This document shows, one piece after another, positions 37,124 to 46,900 of a DNA stretch of 64,000 nucleotides. Position numbers and translations under genes: made by a program. Source of the stretch: Planctomycetota bacterium (GTDB lineage Bacteria; Planctomycetota; Phycisphaerae; Phycisphaerales; UBA1924). The DNA lies in NCBI GenBank assembly GCA_039819165.1, contig JBCBSM010000001.1, forward strand, positions 1,426,001 through 1,490,000, read 5' to 3'. A model generated the notes under the pieces. That model was not told the origin of the DNA, made no database searches, and was given only the letters and a program-made list of their open reading frames with translations. Numbering within the stretch: position 1 is the stretch's first letter; every line of letters begins with the position of its first letter.

Positions 37124-39457
37124 CTAGAAGTGGCCGGACGATAGCCGCGCGCGCAGCCGTGCACGGATGGTGATCGCCGCCAGGTTCATGATGACCACGA
37201 TCAGGATCAGCAGCAAGGCCGTGGCCCACACCAGCGGCTTGGCGGTCTCGGGGTCGGGGCTCTGGAAGCCCAGATCGTAGATGTGGAAGCCCAGGTGCAT
37301 GAAGCTCCGCTCGGGGTGCAGGAAGGGCGCATGCCGGCTGAAGGGAAGCGCGTCGGCCTGCTTGACCGCGCCCACGAGCATGAGCGGCGCAACCTCGCCC
37401 GCGCCGCGGGCCATCGCCAGGATGGCGCCGGTCATGATGCCCGGCATCGAGCCCGGCAGCACGATGCGTCGGACCGTCTGCCACTTGCTCGCCCCGCAGC
37501 CGTAGCTGCCCTCGCGGGCCGAGTTGGGCACCGCGGCGATGGCCTCCTCGGTCGCGACGATCACCACCGGCAGCGTGAGCAATGCGAGCGTCAGCGACGC
37601 CCACAGCAGCCCGGGCGTGCCGAACACCGGCGTATTGTCGGCCACCTGCACGCGGAAGAAGCCCTGGAAATAGGGCGTCGTGGCGAACAGCAGCAGCACG
37701 ATGCCCGAAGCGGCGAGCCACGCCGCCGACGCCGCCACCCGGAACACGCGGTTGCCGGCCGTCGACGGCGTGCCAGGCCGGGCGCGGCCCAGCACGCCCA
37801 TCGCCAGCGCCGACATCACCACCAGCATCCCGATGACCATCCAGGGCCACCACCCCGGATCGGACCACGAGCCGATCCGCGGCGCTGGATCCTCCGCCCC
37901 GCCGTCGATGAAGCCGCCCACGGCGTAGCAGAAGAAGCCCAGGCCGAACACGCCGTACACGATGCTGGGCACGCCCGCCAGGTTGTTCACCGCGATCCGC
38001 ACCACGCTCGTGACGAATCCCTGCTTCGCGTACTCCCGCAGGTAGAGCGCCGCGATGACCCCCAGCGGCACCACGACCACGCTGAGCAGCATGGTCATCA
38101 GCACCGTGCCGAAGATCACCGGCCACACGCCGCCCTCTGTGTTGGCCTCCCGCGGATCCTCGCTCACGTAGGCCCACCACCGCTCGGTGTACGCGGCGGC
38201 CCGCTCGGCCAAGGACATGTCGTTGGGCCGGAAGACCCGCACGACCTGGCTCACCCGCATCGGCTCGCCCCGCTGCGTGTCGCTGATCGGCGCGAAGACG
38301 CCGGCGTCGGCGCCATCGGAGAACACGACCCGGTGCCGATCGTCCTCGGCGTCCAGCGTGCGGATCCGGGCGACCACCTCGTCGGCCTGCCGCTGCAGTT
38401 CCGTCTCGCGCTGCTCGACCTCGGCGGCAACCTCCGCGAGCCGCTCGGCGGCGCGATCGGGATCGCCGCCGCCCGCCCACGGGTGCTCCAGCACGACCGC
38501 GAGCGACAGCACCAGCACCAGCACGGCCAGCGAACCGACGGCCAGCCGTGCCGTGCCGCGGCGTTGCGGATCGAGCCGTGGCGTCCACCGCCGCGCCGTC
38601 GCGAGTCCGGCCACGCCGCCCGCCGCCGCGACCAGCACCGGCAGCCACGCCAGCACCGGAAGGCCGCCGGACCGCTCCTCGGCGGCGTCGCGCACCGCGA
38701 TCTCGGCCAGTCGCAGCCGCGTCCGCTGCTCGTCGATCGCGACGTTGATGTCGTCCAGCTCGATGGCGTTCAGCCGCCGACGCTCGGCCCGGCGCTCGCG
38801 GGCCGCATCGATGGCGTCCGGCAGCGCCGCCCAGGTCTCCTCGGGCCCCTCCGCGAGCACGCGGGCCACGCGGACGCGGGTCGAGCCGTCGGCGAGCGTC
38901 TCGGCATCGCGGGCATCCGCCGGCGGCGCCTCGCCCAGAGGCAGCACGCGATCCTCCAGCAGCCAGAGCGCCCGCGGCTCGCCGAGCCAGGCGCCCCAGG
39001 ACTCCCGCTCCACGAAGGCCAGCGTGCCGGGCGTCGCGCGGCTGGCGATCTCGTACGCCGGCACCCAGCGGAAGGTCCGCCCGTTGTACTCCCGGTTGGC
39101 GACGCGGAAGAGCAGCCGCACGGCGCGGCCATCGCCCGCCTCGGCGTCCTCGGGCAGCTCACCGGCGTCGCGGAGCGCCTCGATCTCGGCCCGCATCGCG
39201 GGATCGGCGTCGAAGCGCTCCCGCTGCTTGTAGATGCCGAGGAAGCTCGAGCCGTCCCGCAGCGTCACCCGCTCGATGGGCTCGACGACGAAGGCCGACA
39301 GCCCGCTGTAGGCGATCAGCCCCAGCAGGCCGACCAGGAGCGCCACCGCCAGCACCAGGGCCGACCCCATGACCCACACCGCCGGCTCGCCGCGCGCCGA
39401 GAGCGTGGTGCGCCGGGTGGTCCGGCGTGCGACGTGCTGCTCCGCCGCCTGGCTCAT
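37124..39457 (-). CDS. pstA: Phosphate ABC transporter permease PstA, greatly enlarged
   Basis: This 777-residue permease is more than twice the usual length of about 300. After the first membrane helix (near residues 30-52), about 200 residues are extra-membrane ('[19 protein letters not shown]' onward). Two further helices ('[19 protein letters not shown]', '[19 protein letters not shown]') are followed by a coiled coil near 330-375 ('[20 protein letters not shown]'). The normal permease core follows, '[20 protein letters not shown]', '[20 protein letters not shown]', and the EAA-type loop '[20 protein letters not shown]'. The start overlaps the pstC stop by 4 bases. Enlarged PstA/PstC pairs occur in some other bacteria; the role of the additional domains is unknown. 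Confidence 0.9.
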   Translation of the reverse strand: MSQAAEQHVARRTTRRTTLSARGEPAVWVMGSALVLAVALLVGLLGLIAYSGLSAFVVEPIERVTLRDGSSFLGIYKQRERFDADPAMRAEIEALRDAGELPEDAEAGDGRAVRLLFRVANREYNGRTFRWVPAYEIASRATPGTLAFVERESWGAWLGEPRALWLLEDRVLPLGEAPPADARDAETLADGSTRVRVARVLAEGPEETWAALPDAIDAARERRAERRRLNAIELDDINVAIDEQRTRLRLAEIAVRDAAEERSGGLPVLAWLPVLVAAAGGVAGLATARRWTPRLDPQRRGTARLAVGSLAVLVLVLSLAVVLEHPWAGGGDPDRAAERLAEVAAEVEQRETELQRQADEVVARIRTLDAEDDRHRVVFSDGADAGVFAPISDTQRGEPMRVSQVVRVFRPNDMSLAERAAAYTERWWAYVSEDPREANTEGGVWPVIFGTVLMTMLLSVVVVPLGVIAALYLREYAKQGFVTSVVRIAVNNLAGVPSIVYGVFGLGFFCYAVGGFIDGGAEDPAPRIGSWSDPGWWPWMVIGMLVVMSALAMGVLGRARPGTPSTAGNRVFRVAASAAWLAASGIVLLLFATTPYFQGFFRVQVADNTPVFGTPGLLWASLTLALLTLPVVIVATEEAIAAVPNSAREGSYGCGASKWQTVRRIVLPGSMPGIMTGAILAMARGAGEVAPLMLVGAVKQADALPFSRHAPFLHPERSFMHLGFHIYDLGFQSPDPETAKPLVWATALLLILIVVIMNLAAITIRARLRARLSSGHF

Positions 39458-42276
39458 AGCGCCGCGTTCCGCTTGCGGTAGTACTGGCGGACCACCTCGG
39501 CGGACGTGTTGATCACGAAGGTCATCACGAACAGTACCAGCCCGCACAGGAACAGCACGCGGTAGTGCGTCCCGCCGCGGGCGGCCTCGGGCAGCTCGAC
39601 GGCGATGTTGGCCGACAGTGTCCGCATGCCCTCGAAGATGTTCCAGTTCATCGTCGCCGTGTTGCCCGTAGCCATCAGCACGATCATGGTCTCGCCGACG
39701 GCTCGGCCCAGCCCGATCATGCAGGCCGAGAAGATGCCCGACGCCGCGACCGGCAGCACCACACGGATGACCGTCTGCCATCGGGTGGCGCCCGCGCCCA
39801 GCGAGGCCGACCGCAGGCCGTTGGGCACGCTGGAGAGCGCATCCTCGCTGATGGTGTAGATGATCGGGATGACCGCGAGCCCCATGATGATGCCCACGAC
39901 CAGCGTGTTGCGCTGCTGGAAGGGCCCGAAGATCGACGTCCGCGGATCCTGCCCGAAGGCCGCCAGCAGCCACGCGGCGGCCGCCGCAACCACGAGCACG
40001 GCCGCCGTCGTCACGACGAACCGGACGAGTTCGAGCAACGCGGCCCGCGAGCGGGGCTGCACGGCGACGTAGTCGTTGAAGCCGCGCCCAAGCAGCCGGC
40101 GGCTCATTCCGGCCACGAGCACGATCGCGAACGGAACGCACACCAGGAACCACCCGGGCCCCGCGCCGCCAAACTCGCCATCCAGCCAGCGACGGATGCT
40201 CGGATCGGCGATGCCCGCCTCGGCGATCGTGGCTTCCACGGCCGCGAGCGACTCCGCATCCTCGGGCTCGACGGGCCGGACGACGACGCCGCGATCGAAT
40301 CCCAGCCCGCTGCGCCGAAGCCGCAGCTGCTCCTCGGCGTCCAGCACGTCGCGGGACCCCACCCAGCCCGGGCGTTCGCCCTCGGCGACGGGCTCGGCCG
40401 AGCCGGCGAGCAGCAGCACGTCGCCGCGCGAGGGCGCGAACAGCGTGCGCTCCACGATGGGTCCGACGGCGGCGCTCAGCAGCACGCCCAGCGCGATGGC
40501 CGCCACCAGCAGTGCCAGCGTCCGCCCGCTCGTCGTCCGCAGCGCAACACGCTGGGGCACGAGCTGCCAGGCGTGGGCCGCCAGCATCACCACGAAGGGC
40601 ACGATCGCCAGCCCCACCAGCACCGAGGGCAGCCAGTCGCGGGCGTAGGGCGCGAGCACGATCGCGGCTACGAAGCCAAGCACCACCGAGGGCAGCGAGG
40701 CCATCACCTCGACCGCGGGCTTGACCACCCGGCGGATGCGGCGGTCCAGGAACTCGCTCGTGTAGATCGCCGCCCCCACGGCCACGGGCACCGCGAACAG
40801 CATCGCGAACACCGTCGCCTTCAGCGTGCCGAAGATCATCGGCATCAGGCTCAGCTTGGGCTCGGACTGGTCGGTCGCCGCCGAACTCTGCCACGAATAC
40901 CCCGCCTCGAGTTCGCCCTCGAAGTGCGTCCGGCCGAACATCGAACCGAAGGTGACCTTGGGGTGCCCGGGCGTGAGCGTCCACAGGGCGCCCCAGTCCT
41001 CGTCGGCATCGCCCACGGACGCGCCCACCGCGATCACCGCCTCGCCGCGCGGCGACAGCGCGACGGCGTCGGCCGAACTCTGGCCCAGCTCGACCGACGC
41101 GACAACCTGCCCGCTGGTCAGGTGCCGTACGCGGATGGTGCGACCCGCGGCGAACACCGCCGAGCGATCCCGCCGGCTGATGCCAATCGCCTCCACGGGC
41201 GCATCGCCGATGCGGAGCCTCGACCCCCGCACGAGCCGCCGGCCGTCGGCGTGCGGCGCGTCGGGGTCGGGCGCGGCGAACCACTGCTCGGCGTAGCCGT
41301 CGGCGCCGCCCACGAGCACGGAGCGATCGCCCAGCAGCACCTCGGCGCTGGTGATCTCGGCGCCGAGCTGCAGATCGTCGGCCAGCTCGAAGCCGGCGTC
41401 CCCCCGTGCATGCCTGCGCATTCGCCCGTCGCGCCACAGCACGACCACCGAGTCGCCGGCATCGAGCACGAACACCCAGTCCGGAATCGCCTCGCCCGCC
41501 GTGAGCTGGAGATCCAGCGGCGACGCCTGCAGCCGAACGCGGGGCGGCCCGCCGCCCAGCGGAACGATCTTGCGCACGCCGCTGACCGCCGCCGAGCCGT
41601 CGCCCGCAATGGCGGCCACGAATTCGCGGCGGTTGAACAGCAGGTGATCGATCCGGGCGATCGCCGCCGAACCCTCCAGCGGCCGCGTCGCCTCCTCGAG
41701 GTCGACCACGGGGTGCACGAAGCGCAGGTCGCCCTGCTCGTTCTGCTGCACGAGCCCGCGCGCGCCGCCGATCTCCGCCGGCATCACGCCGCCGGCATCG
41801 AGCGCGGCCGCGCCATCGGGTGCATCGCCGGCGTCCAGCCGCCGGGCATCGAACCCGATACGCCCCAGCCGCACAGAGCCGTCGTCGTAGCCGATCGCGA
41901 CCCGCTCGCTGTACGGCGAGCGGCTCCACGCCGTGGGCCGCGGGCCGTCCGCGCCACCGTCGCCCGCTAGGTCGAGCTCGTCGACCAGCGCCCCGTCGGC
42001 GATGGTCCGCACAGCGATGCGTCCTCGCTCATCCACGGCCATCGCCATGGTCAGGTACTCGTCGGTGAGCAGCAGCGTCGCGCCACCGCCACGCACGCCG
42101 CCCACACCGTCGGAAGCCGCCTCCAGCGATCCCGAGCGGAACAGCGGCACGGCGACCGCCGCCAAGAACACGCAGATGCCCAGCACCGCCGCGAGCACGC
42201 TGAAGCCGCCGAGGGTGATGACCGTCTCGGCGACGCGATCGATGGTGTGCACCCTGCGGCGGGTCGATCTCGGCAT
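39454..42276 (-). CDS. pstC: Phosphate ABC transporter permease PstC, greatly enlarged with beta-propeller-like domain
   Basis: This 940-residue permease is about three times the usual length. After an N-terminal helix (residues 18-45), about 400 residues (50-455) are strand-rich with repeating 'V-x-V-G-x-x-D-G-x-V-x-x' patterns such as 'RVAIGYDDGSVRLGRIG' and 'SVLVGGADGYAEQWFA', suggesting a WD40-like propeller on the periplasmic side. The permease core begins near 480 ('FGTLKATVFAMLFAVPVAVG', 'VMASLPSVVLGFVAAIVLA'). It is interrupted by a second soluble insert of roughly 95 residues around 605-700, then ends with 'GATRWQTVIRVVLPVAASGI' and 'GLGRAVGETMIVLMATGNTA', the PstC signature. It partners PstA. 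Confidence 0.9.
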   Translation of the reverse strand: MPRSTRRRVHTIDRVAETVITLGGFSVLAAVLGICVFLAAVAVPLFRSGSLEAASDGVGGVRGGGATLLLTDEYLTMAMAVDERGRIAVRTIADGALVDELDLAGDGGADGPRPTAWSRSPYSERVAIGYDDGSVRLGRIGFDARRLDAGDAPDGAAALDAGGVMPAEIGGARGLVQQNEQGDLRFVHPVVDLEEATRPLEGSAAIARIDHLLFNRREFVAAIAGDGSAAVSGVRKIVPLGGGPPRVRLQASPLDLQLTAGEAIPDWVFVLDAGDSVVVLWRDGRMRRHARGDAGFELADDLQLGAEITSAEVLLGDRSVLVGGADGYAEQWFAAPDPDAPHADGRRLVRGSRLRIGDAPVEAIGISRRDRSAVFAAGRTIRVRHLTSGQVVASVELGQSSADAVALSPRGEAVIAVGASVGDADEDWGALWTLTPGHPKVTFGSMFGRTHFEGELEAGYSWQSSAATDQSEPKLSLMPMIFGTLKATVFAMLFAVPVAVGAAIYTSEFLDRRIRRVVKPAVEVMASLPSVVLGFVAAIVLAPYARDWLPSVLVGLAIVPFVVMLAAHAWQLVPQRVALRTTSGRTLALLVAAIALGVLLSAAVGPIVERTLFAPSRGDVLLLAGSAEPVAEGERPGWVGSRDVLDAEEQLRLRRSGLGFDRGVVVRPVEPEDAESLAAVEATIAEAGIADPSIRRWLDGEFGGAGPGWFLVCVPFAIVLVAGMSRRLLGRGFNDYVAVQPRSRAALLELVRFVVTTAAVLVVAAAAAWLLAAFGQDPRTSIFGPFQQRNTLVVGIIMGLAVIPIIYTISEDALSSVPNGLRSASLGAGATRWQTVIRVVLPVAASGIFSACMIGLGRAVGETMIVLMATGNTATMNWNIFEGMRTLSANIAVELPEAARGGTHYRVLFLCGLVLFVMTFVINTSAEVVRQYYRKRNAAL

Positions 42277-42329
42277 GGAGGGCTCGCGTCACGCCACCGG
42301 CGCGGCTCCGGACCGCGGCGGGCCTTGGC

Positions 42330-43292
42330 TCACTCGATCTCGATGCCCACCGAGGCCGCATCCTGCCGGCCCACGATCGGCGGGACGGCAAAGTAGCCGT
42401 TCTTGGTGACGCGTTCCTGGCCCTCTCGCGAGTAGATCACGCGGACGAATTCCCGCCGCAGCGGATCGAGCGAGGAGTTGCGATCGTGGTTGAGGTACAC
42501 GTACAGGAAGCGGGCGAGCGGATACAGCCCCGCGAGGGCGTTCTCCTCGGTGGGCTCGTAGGCCTCGTCGCCGGTCTCGAGCGCGATATCGAGCTTCTTG
42601 ACGTCCGCCGTCGCGATGCCGACGCCCGAGTAGCCCATGCCGTACGGATCGTTGCCGATCGCCTGCACCACGCCCGAGGTGCCGCCCTGCTCCTTGACCG
42701 TGGGCTTGAAGTCCAGGTCGCCCAGGGCCGCCTTCTTGAAGTAGCCGTAGGTGCCCGACGCCGAGTTGCGGCCGTACAGGCTGACGTAGCGGTTGCGGTA
42801 GGTGGGCGCCGACACGCCCAGGTCGCCCCAGGTCATGTTCGGGCCGGCGGTCGACCATGCCCGCTGGAGCTGCTCGAGGCTGATGGACTCCATCGGGTTG
42901 TCCTTGTGGACGAACACCGCCAACGCATCGATGGCCACGCGGAGCTTCGTGGGCTTGAAGCCGTGCCGCTTCTCGAAGGCGTCGATCTCCGAGGCCTTCA
43001 TCGCCCGGCTCATGTGCCCGAACTGGGTGGTGCCCTCGATCAGCGCGGGCGGAGCCGTCCCCGAGCCCTTGCCCTCCACCTCGGTCGTGACGCCCGGGTA
43101 GTAGCCCTTGAAGAGCTGGAACCACTCGGCCACCACGTTGTTCATGGTGTCCGAGCCGACGCTCTTGAGCTTGCCGGTGACGCCCTGGACCTTCGTGTAG
43201 GACGGCAGCGGCGCCGCGGGCTGCGGTGCCACCGCCGCCGACGCCGCCAGGGCCACCAGCATCGCCACACCACCCGCAATCCAACCGCGCAT
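42330..43292 (-). CDS. pstS: Phosphate-binding periplasmic protein
   Basis: This 320-residue substrate-binding protein has signal peptide 'MRGWIAGGVAMLVALAASAA' and start ATG 43292 with GGAGG seven bases upstream. Phosphate-contact motifs of the PstS family are present: 'LKSVGSDTMNNVVAEWFQ', 'EVEGKGSGTAPPALIEGTT', 'FGHMSRAMKASEID' and 'LYGRNSASGTYGYFK'. It is not a lipoprotein, since there is no lipobox Cys. It is first of the pstSCAB operon, 53 bases before pstC. An upstream inverted repeat at 43347 may control it. No PhoR/PhoB genes lie in the window. Confidence 0.95.
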   Translation of the reverse strand: MRGWIAGGVAMLVALAASAAVAPQPAAPLPSYTKVQGVTGKLKSVGSDTMNNVVAEWFQLFKGYYPGVTTEVEGKGSGTAPPALIEGTTQFGHMSRAMKASEIDAFEKRHGFKPTKLRVAIDALAVFVHKDNPMESISLEQLQRAWSTAGPNMTWGDLGVSAPTYRNRYVSLYGRNSASGTYGYFKKAALGDLDFKPTVKEQGGTSGVVQAIGNDPYGMGYSGVGIATADVKKLDIALETGDEAYEPTEENALAGLYPLARFLYVYLNHDRNSSLDPLRREFVRVIYSREGQERVTKNGYFAVPPIVGRQDAASVGIEIE

Positions 43293-43346
43293 GCGCACCT
43301 CCGTTACTTCAAGATAGGGCATCGTTCGCGGTGGGCCGCGTGTTGT

Positions 43347-43362
43347 CTCATCGAGCGATGAG
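43347..43362. promoter_or_regulatory. Inverted repeat upstream of pstS (candidate operator)
   Basis: CTCATCG-AG-CGATGAG is a perfect 7-base inverted repeat with a 2-base centre, 54 bases before the pstS start in the 144-base gap after the lipoprotein gene. A -10-like TATCTT (minus strand, 43316-43311) lies between it and the gene. A hairpin acting as terminator of the upstream operon is less likely, because no T-run follows. Confidence 0.4.
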
Positions 43363-43436
43363 AGGCGGTGGACAATTGGGCGGACCACCCATTAAGATTG
43401 CGCGAAGACGGCCGCGGAGCCGGGCAACGGGCGGGA

Positions 43437-43964
43437 TTACTCGTACCACGGCCCCAGACGGATCGGCGTTGCGCCCCGGGCGAGCTGCTCGGCGTCGCCC
43501 TGCGGCTCGAACTCCATGTAGAGCCTCGCGTCGGTCCTGGGACGGACGTCGTCCAGCCCGCGGGCCGCGAAATTGATCGCCAGGAAGTAAGCGGGCCCGA
43601 GGGCGCCCTTGCGCTCCGCCCGGCGGAGTTCGTCGGGCCCGAACGCGCCCTCGCTCAGCGTCTGGCCGTCCTCGCCGAACAGCGTGAAGCGGAGCGTGCC
43701 CGCACGATGGAACGGCTGGCCCGAGCTCTCGCCCCGCTGCTCCAAGCTGAAGAGATAGACCTCCAGCAGCACGCCATCGATGTAGTCGTTGGCGTTGTTG
43801 TCGCCCTGCGACCGCTTGACGAGCACGACGCGATCGGGCATGACATCCGACGGCGGCGCGGCGAAGTCGCGTATGCCATCGCCCGACGCGCACCCGGGTG
43901 CGCACGCGAGGCACGCCGCGCCAATCAAGAGCACCACCGACGTCCTGCCGACCCGTGCGATCAC
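43437..43964 (-). CDS. Lipoprotein at the end of the secretion operon, possible pilotin
   Basis: This 175-residue lipoprotein starts with GTG at 43964, overlapping the giant secretin stop by 4 bases (GTGA). The signal 'SVVLLIGAACLACAPGC' ends in a lipobox-like APGC. The mature domain has a beta-sandwich pattern: 'DRVVLVKRSQGDNNANDYID', 'VLLEVYLFSLEQRG', 'AGTLRFTLFGEDGQTLSEGA', 'PAYFLAINF' and 'DARLYMEFEPQG'. I do not recognise the family. Secretins often need a small lipoprotein (pilotin) for outer-membrane targeting, and its position coupled to the secretin gene makes that role plausible but unproven. Confidence 0.72.
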   Translation of the reverse strand: MIARVGRTSVVLLIGAACLACAPGCASGDGIRDFAAPPSDVMPDRVVLVKRSQGDNNANDYIDGVLLEVYLFSLEQRGESSGQPFHRAGTLRFTLFGEDGQTLSEGAFGPDELRRAERKGALGPAYFLAINFAARGLDDVRPRTDARLYMEFEPQGDAEQLARGATPIRLGPWYE

Positions 43965-46900
43965 CGATCCTTCTCCTCGCCCGCGGCCGGGTCGTCGTCC
44001 GGTGCGTCGCCCCGCAGCGCCTCCTCGCCCGGCGGATGCTCGCCCTCGAACGACTCGGGCGCCAGGCCCGTCACGTCCTGCCGCTCGAAGATCTTGCTCG
44101 ACGCGGCCCCGTGGCGGAAGAGCTGCTCGCCCGTCACGCGGCGGGACTCGACGACGCCCTCGCGCCCGCCCGGGATGATCCGCGGCGTGAGCACCACCAG
44201 CAGCTCGGTGCGGACGTCCCGCCGCTCGTTGGTGCGGAAGATCCACCCCAGCACCGGGATCTGGCCGACCAGCGGCACGCGGGTGGCGCGGTCGTCGTTG
44301 AGCGCCTGGATGAGCCCGCCGATGACGATGGTCTCGCCGTTGCGCACCGTCACCGTCGTGATCACCTCGCGCTTGTTGATGATCGGCGCGGCGAAGTCCT
44401 CGCTGATCTGCGTCACCGCCGAGGACAGCGACGAGATCTCGGGCTCGATGACCAGGCGGACGAAGCCGTCGGAGCTGATCGATGGGCGGACCTCCATCTG
44501 GATGCCCACGTCCCGCCGGACCACGTTGGCCCGGGTCTGCCCGCTTTCGAACGTATCGACGCTCTCGATGATCGCGATGTCCTCGCCCACCAGCAGGTTG
44601 CCCACCTCGTTGTTGTTGATCTGGATCATCGGCCGGCTGAGCACCTCCAGGCGGCCCTGGCCCTCCAGCGCACGGACGGCGAGCCCGAAGTCCTGGGACG
44701 TCAGCGAGAGGTTGGGCAGCCCGACCGCGGTCGCCACGCCCGCGCCCGTCGCGTCCATCGCGAACTCGTACATGTCGCCGCCGAAGTCGAAGAGGTCGAA
44801 GTCCAGGCCCCAGGTCGCATCCTCGTCGAGGGTGACCTCGGCGATGAGCGCCTGCACGAGCACCTGCGGCGGAGCAGCATCGAGCTCGTCGATGATGTCG
44901 GTAATGGTCCGAATGTACCGGGGCGAGGCCGAAACCAGCACCTTGTTGCTCGTCGGGTCGCCCACGACGATGACCTCGCGATCGAGGATGCGGCTGAGCG
45001 ACTCGCCGCTCTCGCCGGTCAGCAGCCCACGGAACGTGTCGGCCTGCTCGCGGACGTAGCCACCCAGCACCCGCTCGACCTCGTCGGCCTGCGCGTTCTG
45101 CAGAGCGTACACAACCTCCTCGCGCTCGGTCGCCTCGATCGAATCTAGCCGACCCACGACGTCGCGGACCAGATCGAGGTACTCCTGCGTAGCCGACACG
45201 ATGAGCGTATTGGTGCGGTAGTCGATCGTGATCGCCAGCCGCTCCCGCTCGGTCGAGACCGGCGTGACCTGCTGCGAGGGCGGCGCCAGCGGATCGTCGT
45301 CGGCCAGCTCGCGCCGCGACGGGACGAGGATGAACTCGTCGCCCTGCCGCTCGAGGCTGAACAGCTCCTGCAGCACGATGGCCATCTGCTCGGCGTCGGC
45401 GTTCTCGAGCGCGAAGTACTCGAGGATGCGGTCGTCGACCTCGCTGCGATCGATCTCGTCGATGAAGGCCAGCGCCAGCTCCATGATCTCGGGCGGGCTC
45501 ATGATCGTCACCGAGTTGGTCCGCTCATCGGCCTCGATCGACGTCCGCTCGCGGACGGCGTCGTCGATGGCCGCCCGCACGACCCGCTCCTCGGGCTCGG
45601 CCTCGGGCGGGGCGCCCTCGGGCTGCGCGATGGTCTGGCGGAACTCGATCACCGTGGCCGACGTGCCCGCGCCGCCCGCGACCGAGCGGCCCGACAGCAG
45701 GTTGTCCAGCAGCCGCACGACCTCGCGGGCATCGGCCGACTTGAGCTCGACCCGGCGGAGCTGCTGGGTCTGGGGCACCTCGGCCACGTCGAGCTGGTTG
45801 GCGTAGGCCCGGATGCGCTCGACGTCGGCCTCCGTGCCGCTGACCAGCAGCGCGTTGTTGCGGATCACCGGGATGACGCTCACGGCGCGGTCACCCCGCT
45901 TCTCGTTCTCGGGCTCGACGTAGAGCGAGATGATCGCCTCGGCGACCTGCTCGACGCTTCCGCGCTCCAGCGTGATCAGCTCGACGTCGGTGGCCTCGCT
46001 CAGCCGCCGCTCGTCGGCCGACAGAGACTCGACGAGCCCCCGCACGACCTCGAAGTTGGCCTTGCTGCACACCACCATCAGCTGGTTGGTCGCGGGGATG
46101 GCCTCGATCGAGAAGGCATCCTCGGCGGTCTCGGCCTCGCCTCCCCGCGTCGCGGCGTCGATGCGGTCCCGCATCAGCCGCTCGATGCTCGACGCGAGCC
46201 GCTCGACGTCCGCCCCACGGACGTCGAGGGTGTGCAGCCCGACGGTTTCGGCGCTCTCCTGGCGGTCGAGCCGCTGGACGAGGTCATCCAGCACCGCGAA
46301 GCTCCGAGGGCTCGTGGAGACCACCAGCGTGTTGGTCCGCAGGTCGGCCTGGACGATGACCTCGTCCTCCTCGCGGTCGATGCCCGCGTCCCGGCGGTCG
46401 TCGAAGATGTCGTCGACGATGTCGGCCACGCGGTCGGCCGACGCGCGGCTGAGCGTATAGAACCGGATCTGGTTGCTGGCGGCGGCGGCCTCGACGTCGA
46501 GCGTCCGCACGAGTTCCTCGACCAGCCGCAGGTTCGCGGGGCTGGCGACGACCAGCAGGCTGTTGGTGTTGGCCTCGGGCAGGATGGTCACGCCGCTCAG
46601 CGCGGCGAACAGGTCGCTGTCGAACATCGCGCCGGCGTCCATCGGGTCTCGGCCGGCCTGGACCATCCGCAGCCGCCCGACCTGCTCGCGCAGGCCCGAC
46701 GACACCGGGCTCTCGTCGAGCCCGTCGATCAGCGTATCCCGGAGGAGTTCGGCCAGATCGGTCGCGTCGGCGTGCTCGAGTGCGATGATGCGGGGCTCGA
46801 TCCAGCCGACCGCCTCCTCACTATCGAGGTCGGCCAGCAGCACCTCGACGAGCGCGACCGCCTCCTCGCGGCCAGCAACGATGAGCGAGTTGGTGCGCGC

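Noticed and set aside
37107-38648. Extension of the pstB frame upstream into pstA
   Set aside because: Arg/Gly-rich shadow translation. ATG 37106 gives a normal PstB length.
39458-41929. Extension of the pstA frame through pstC
   Set aside because: Shadow frame. pstC occupies this DNA with proper permease motifs and pstA has its own start overlapping the pstC stop.
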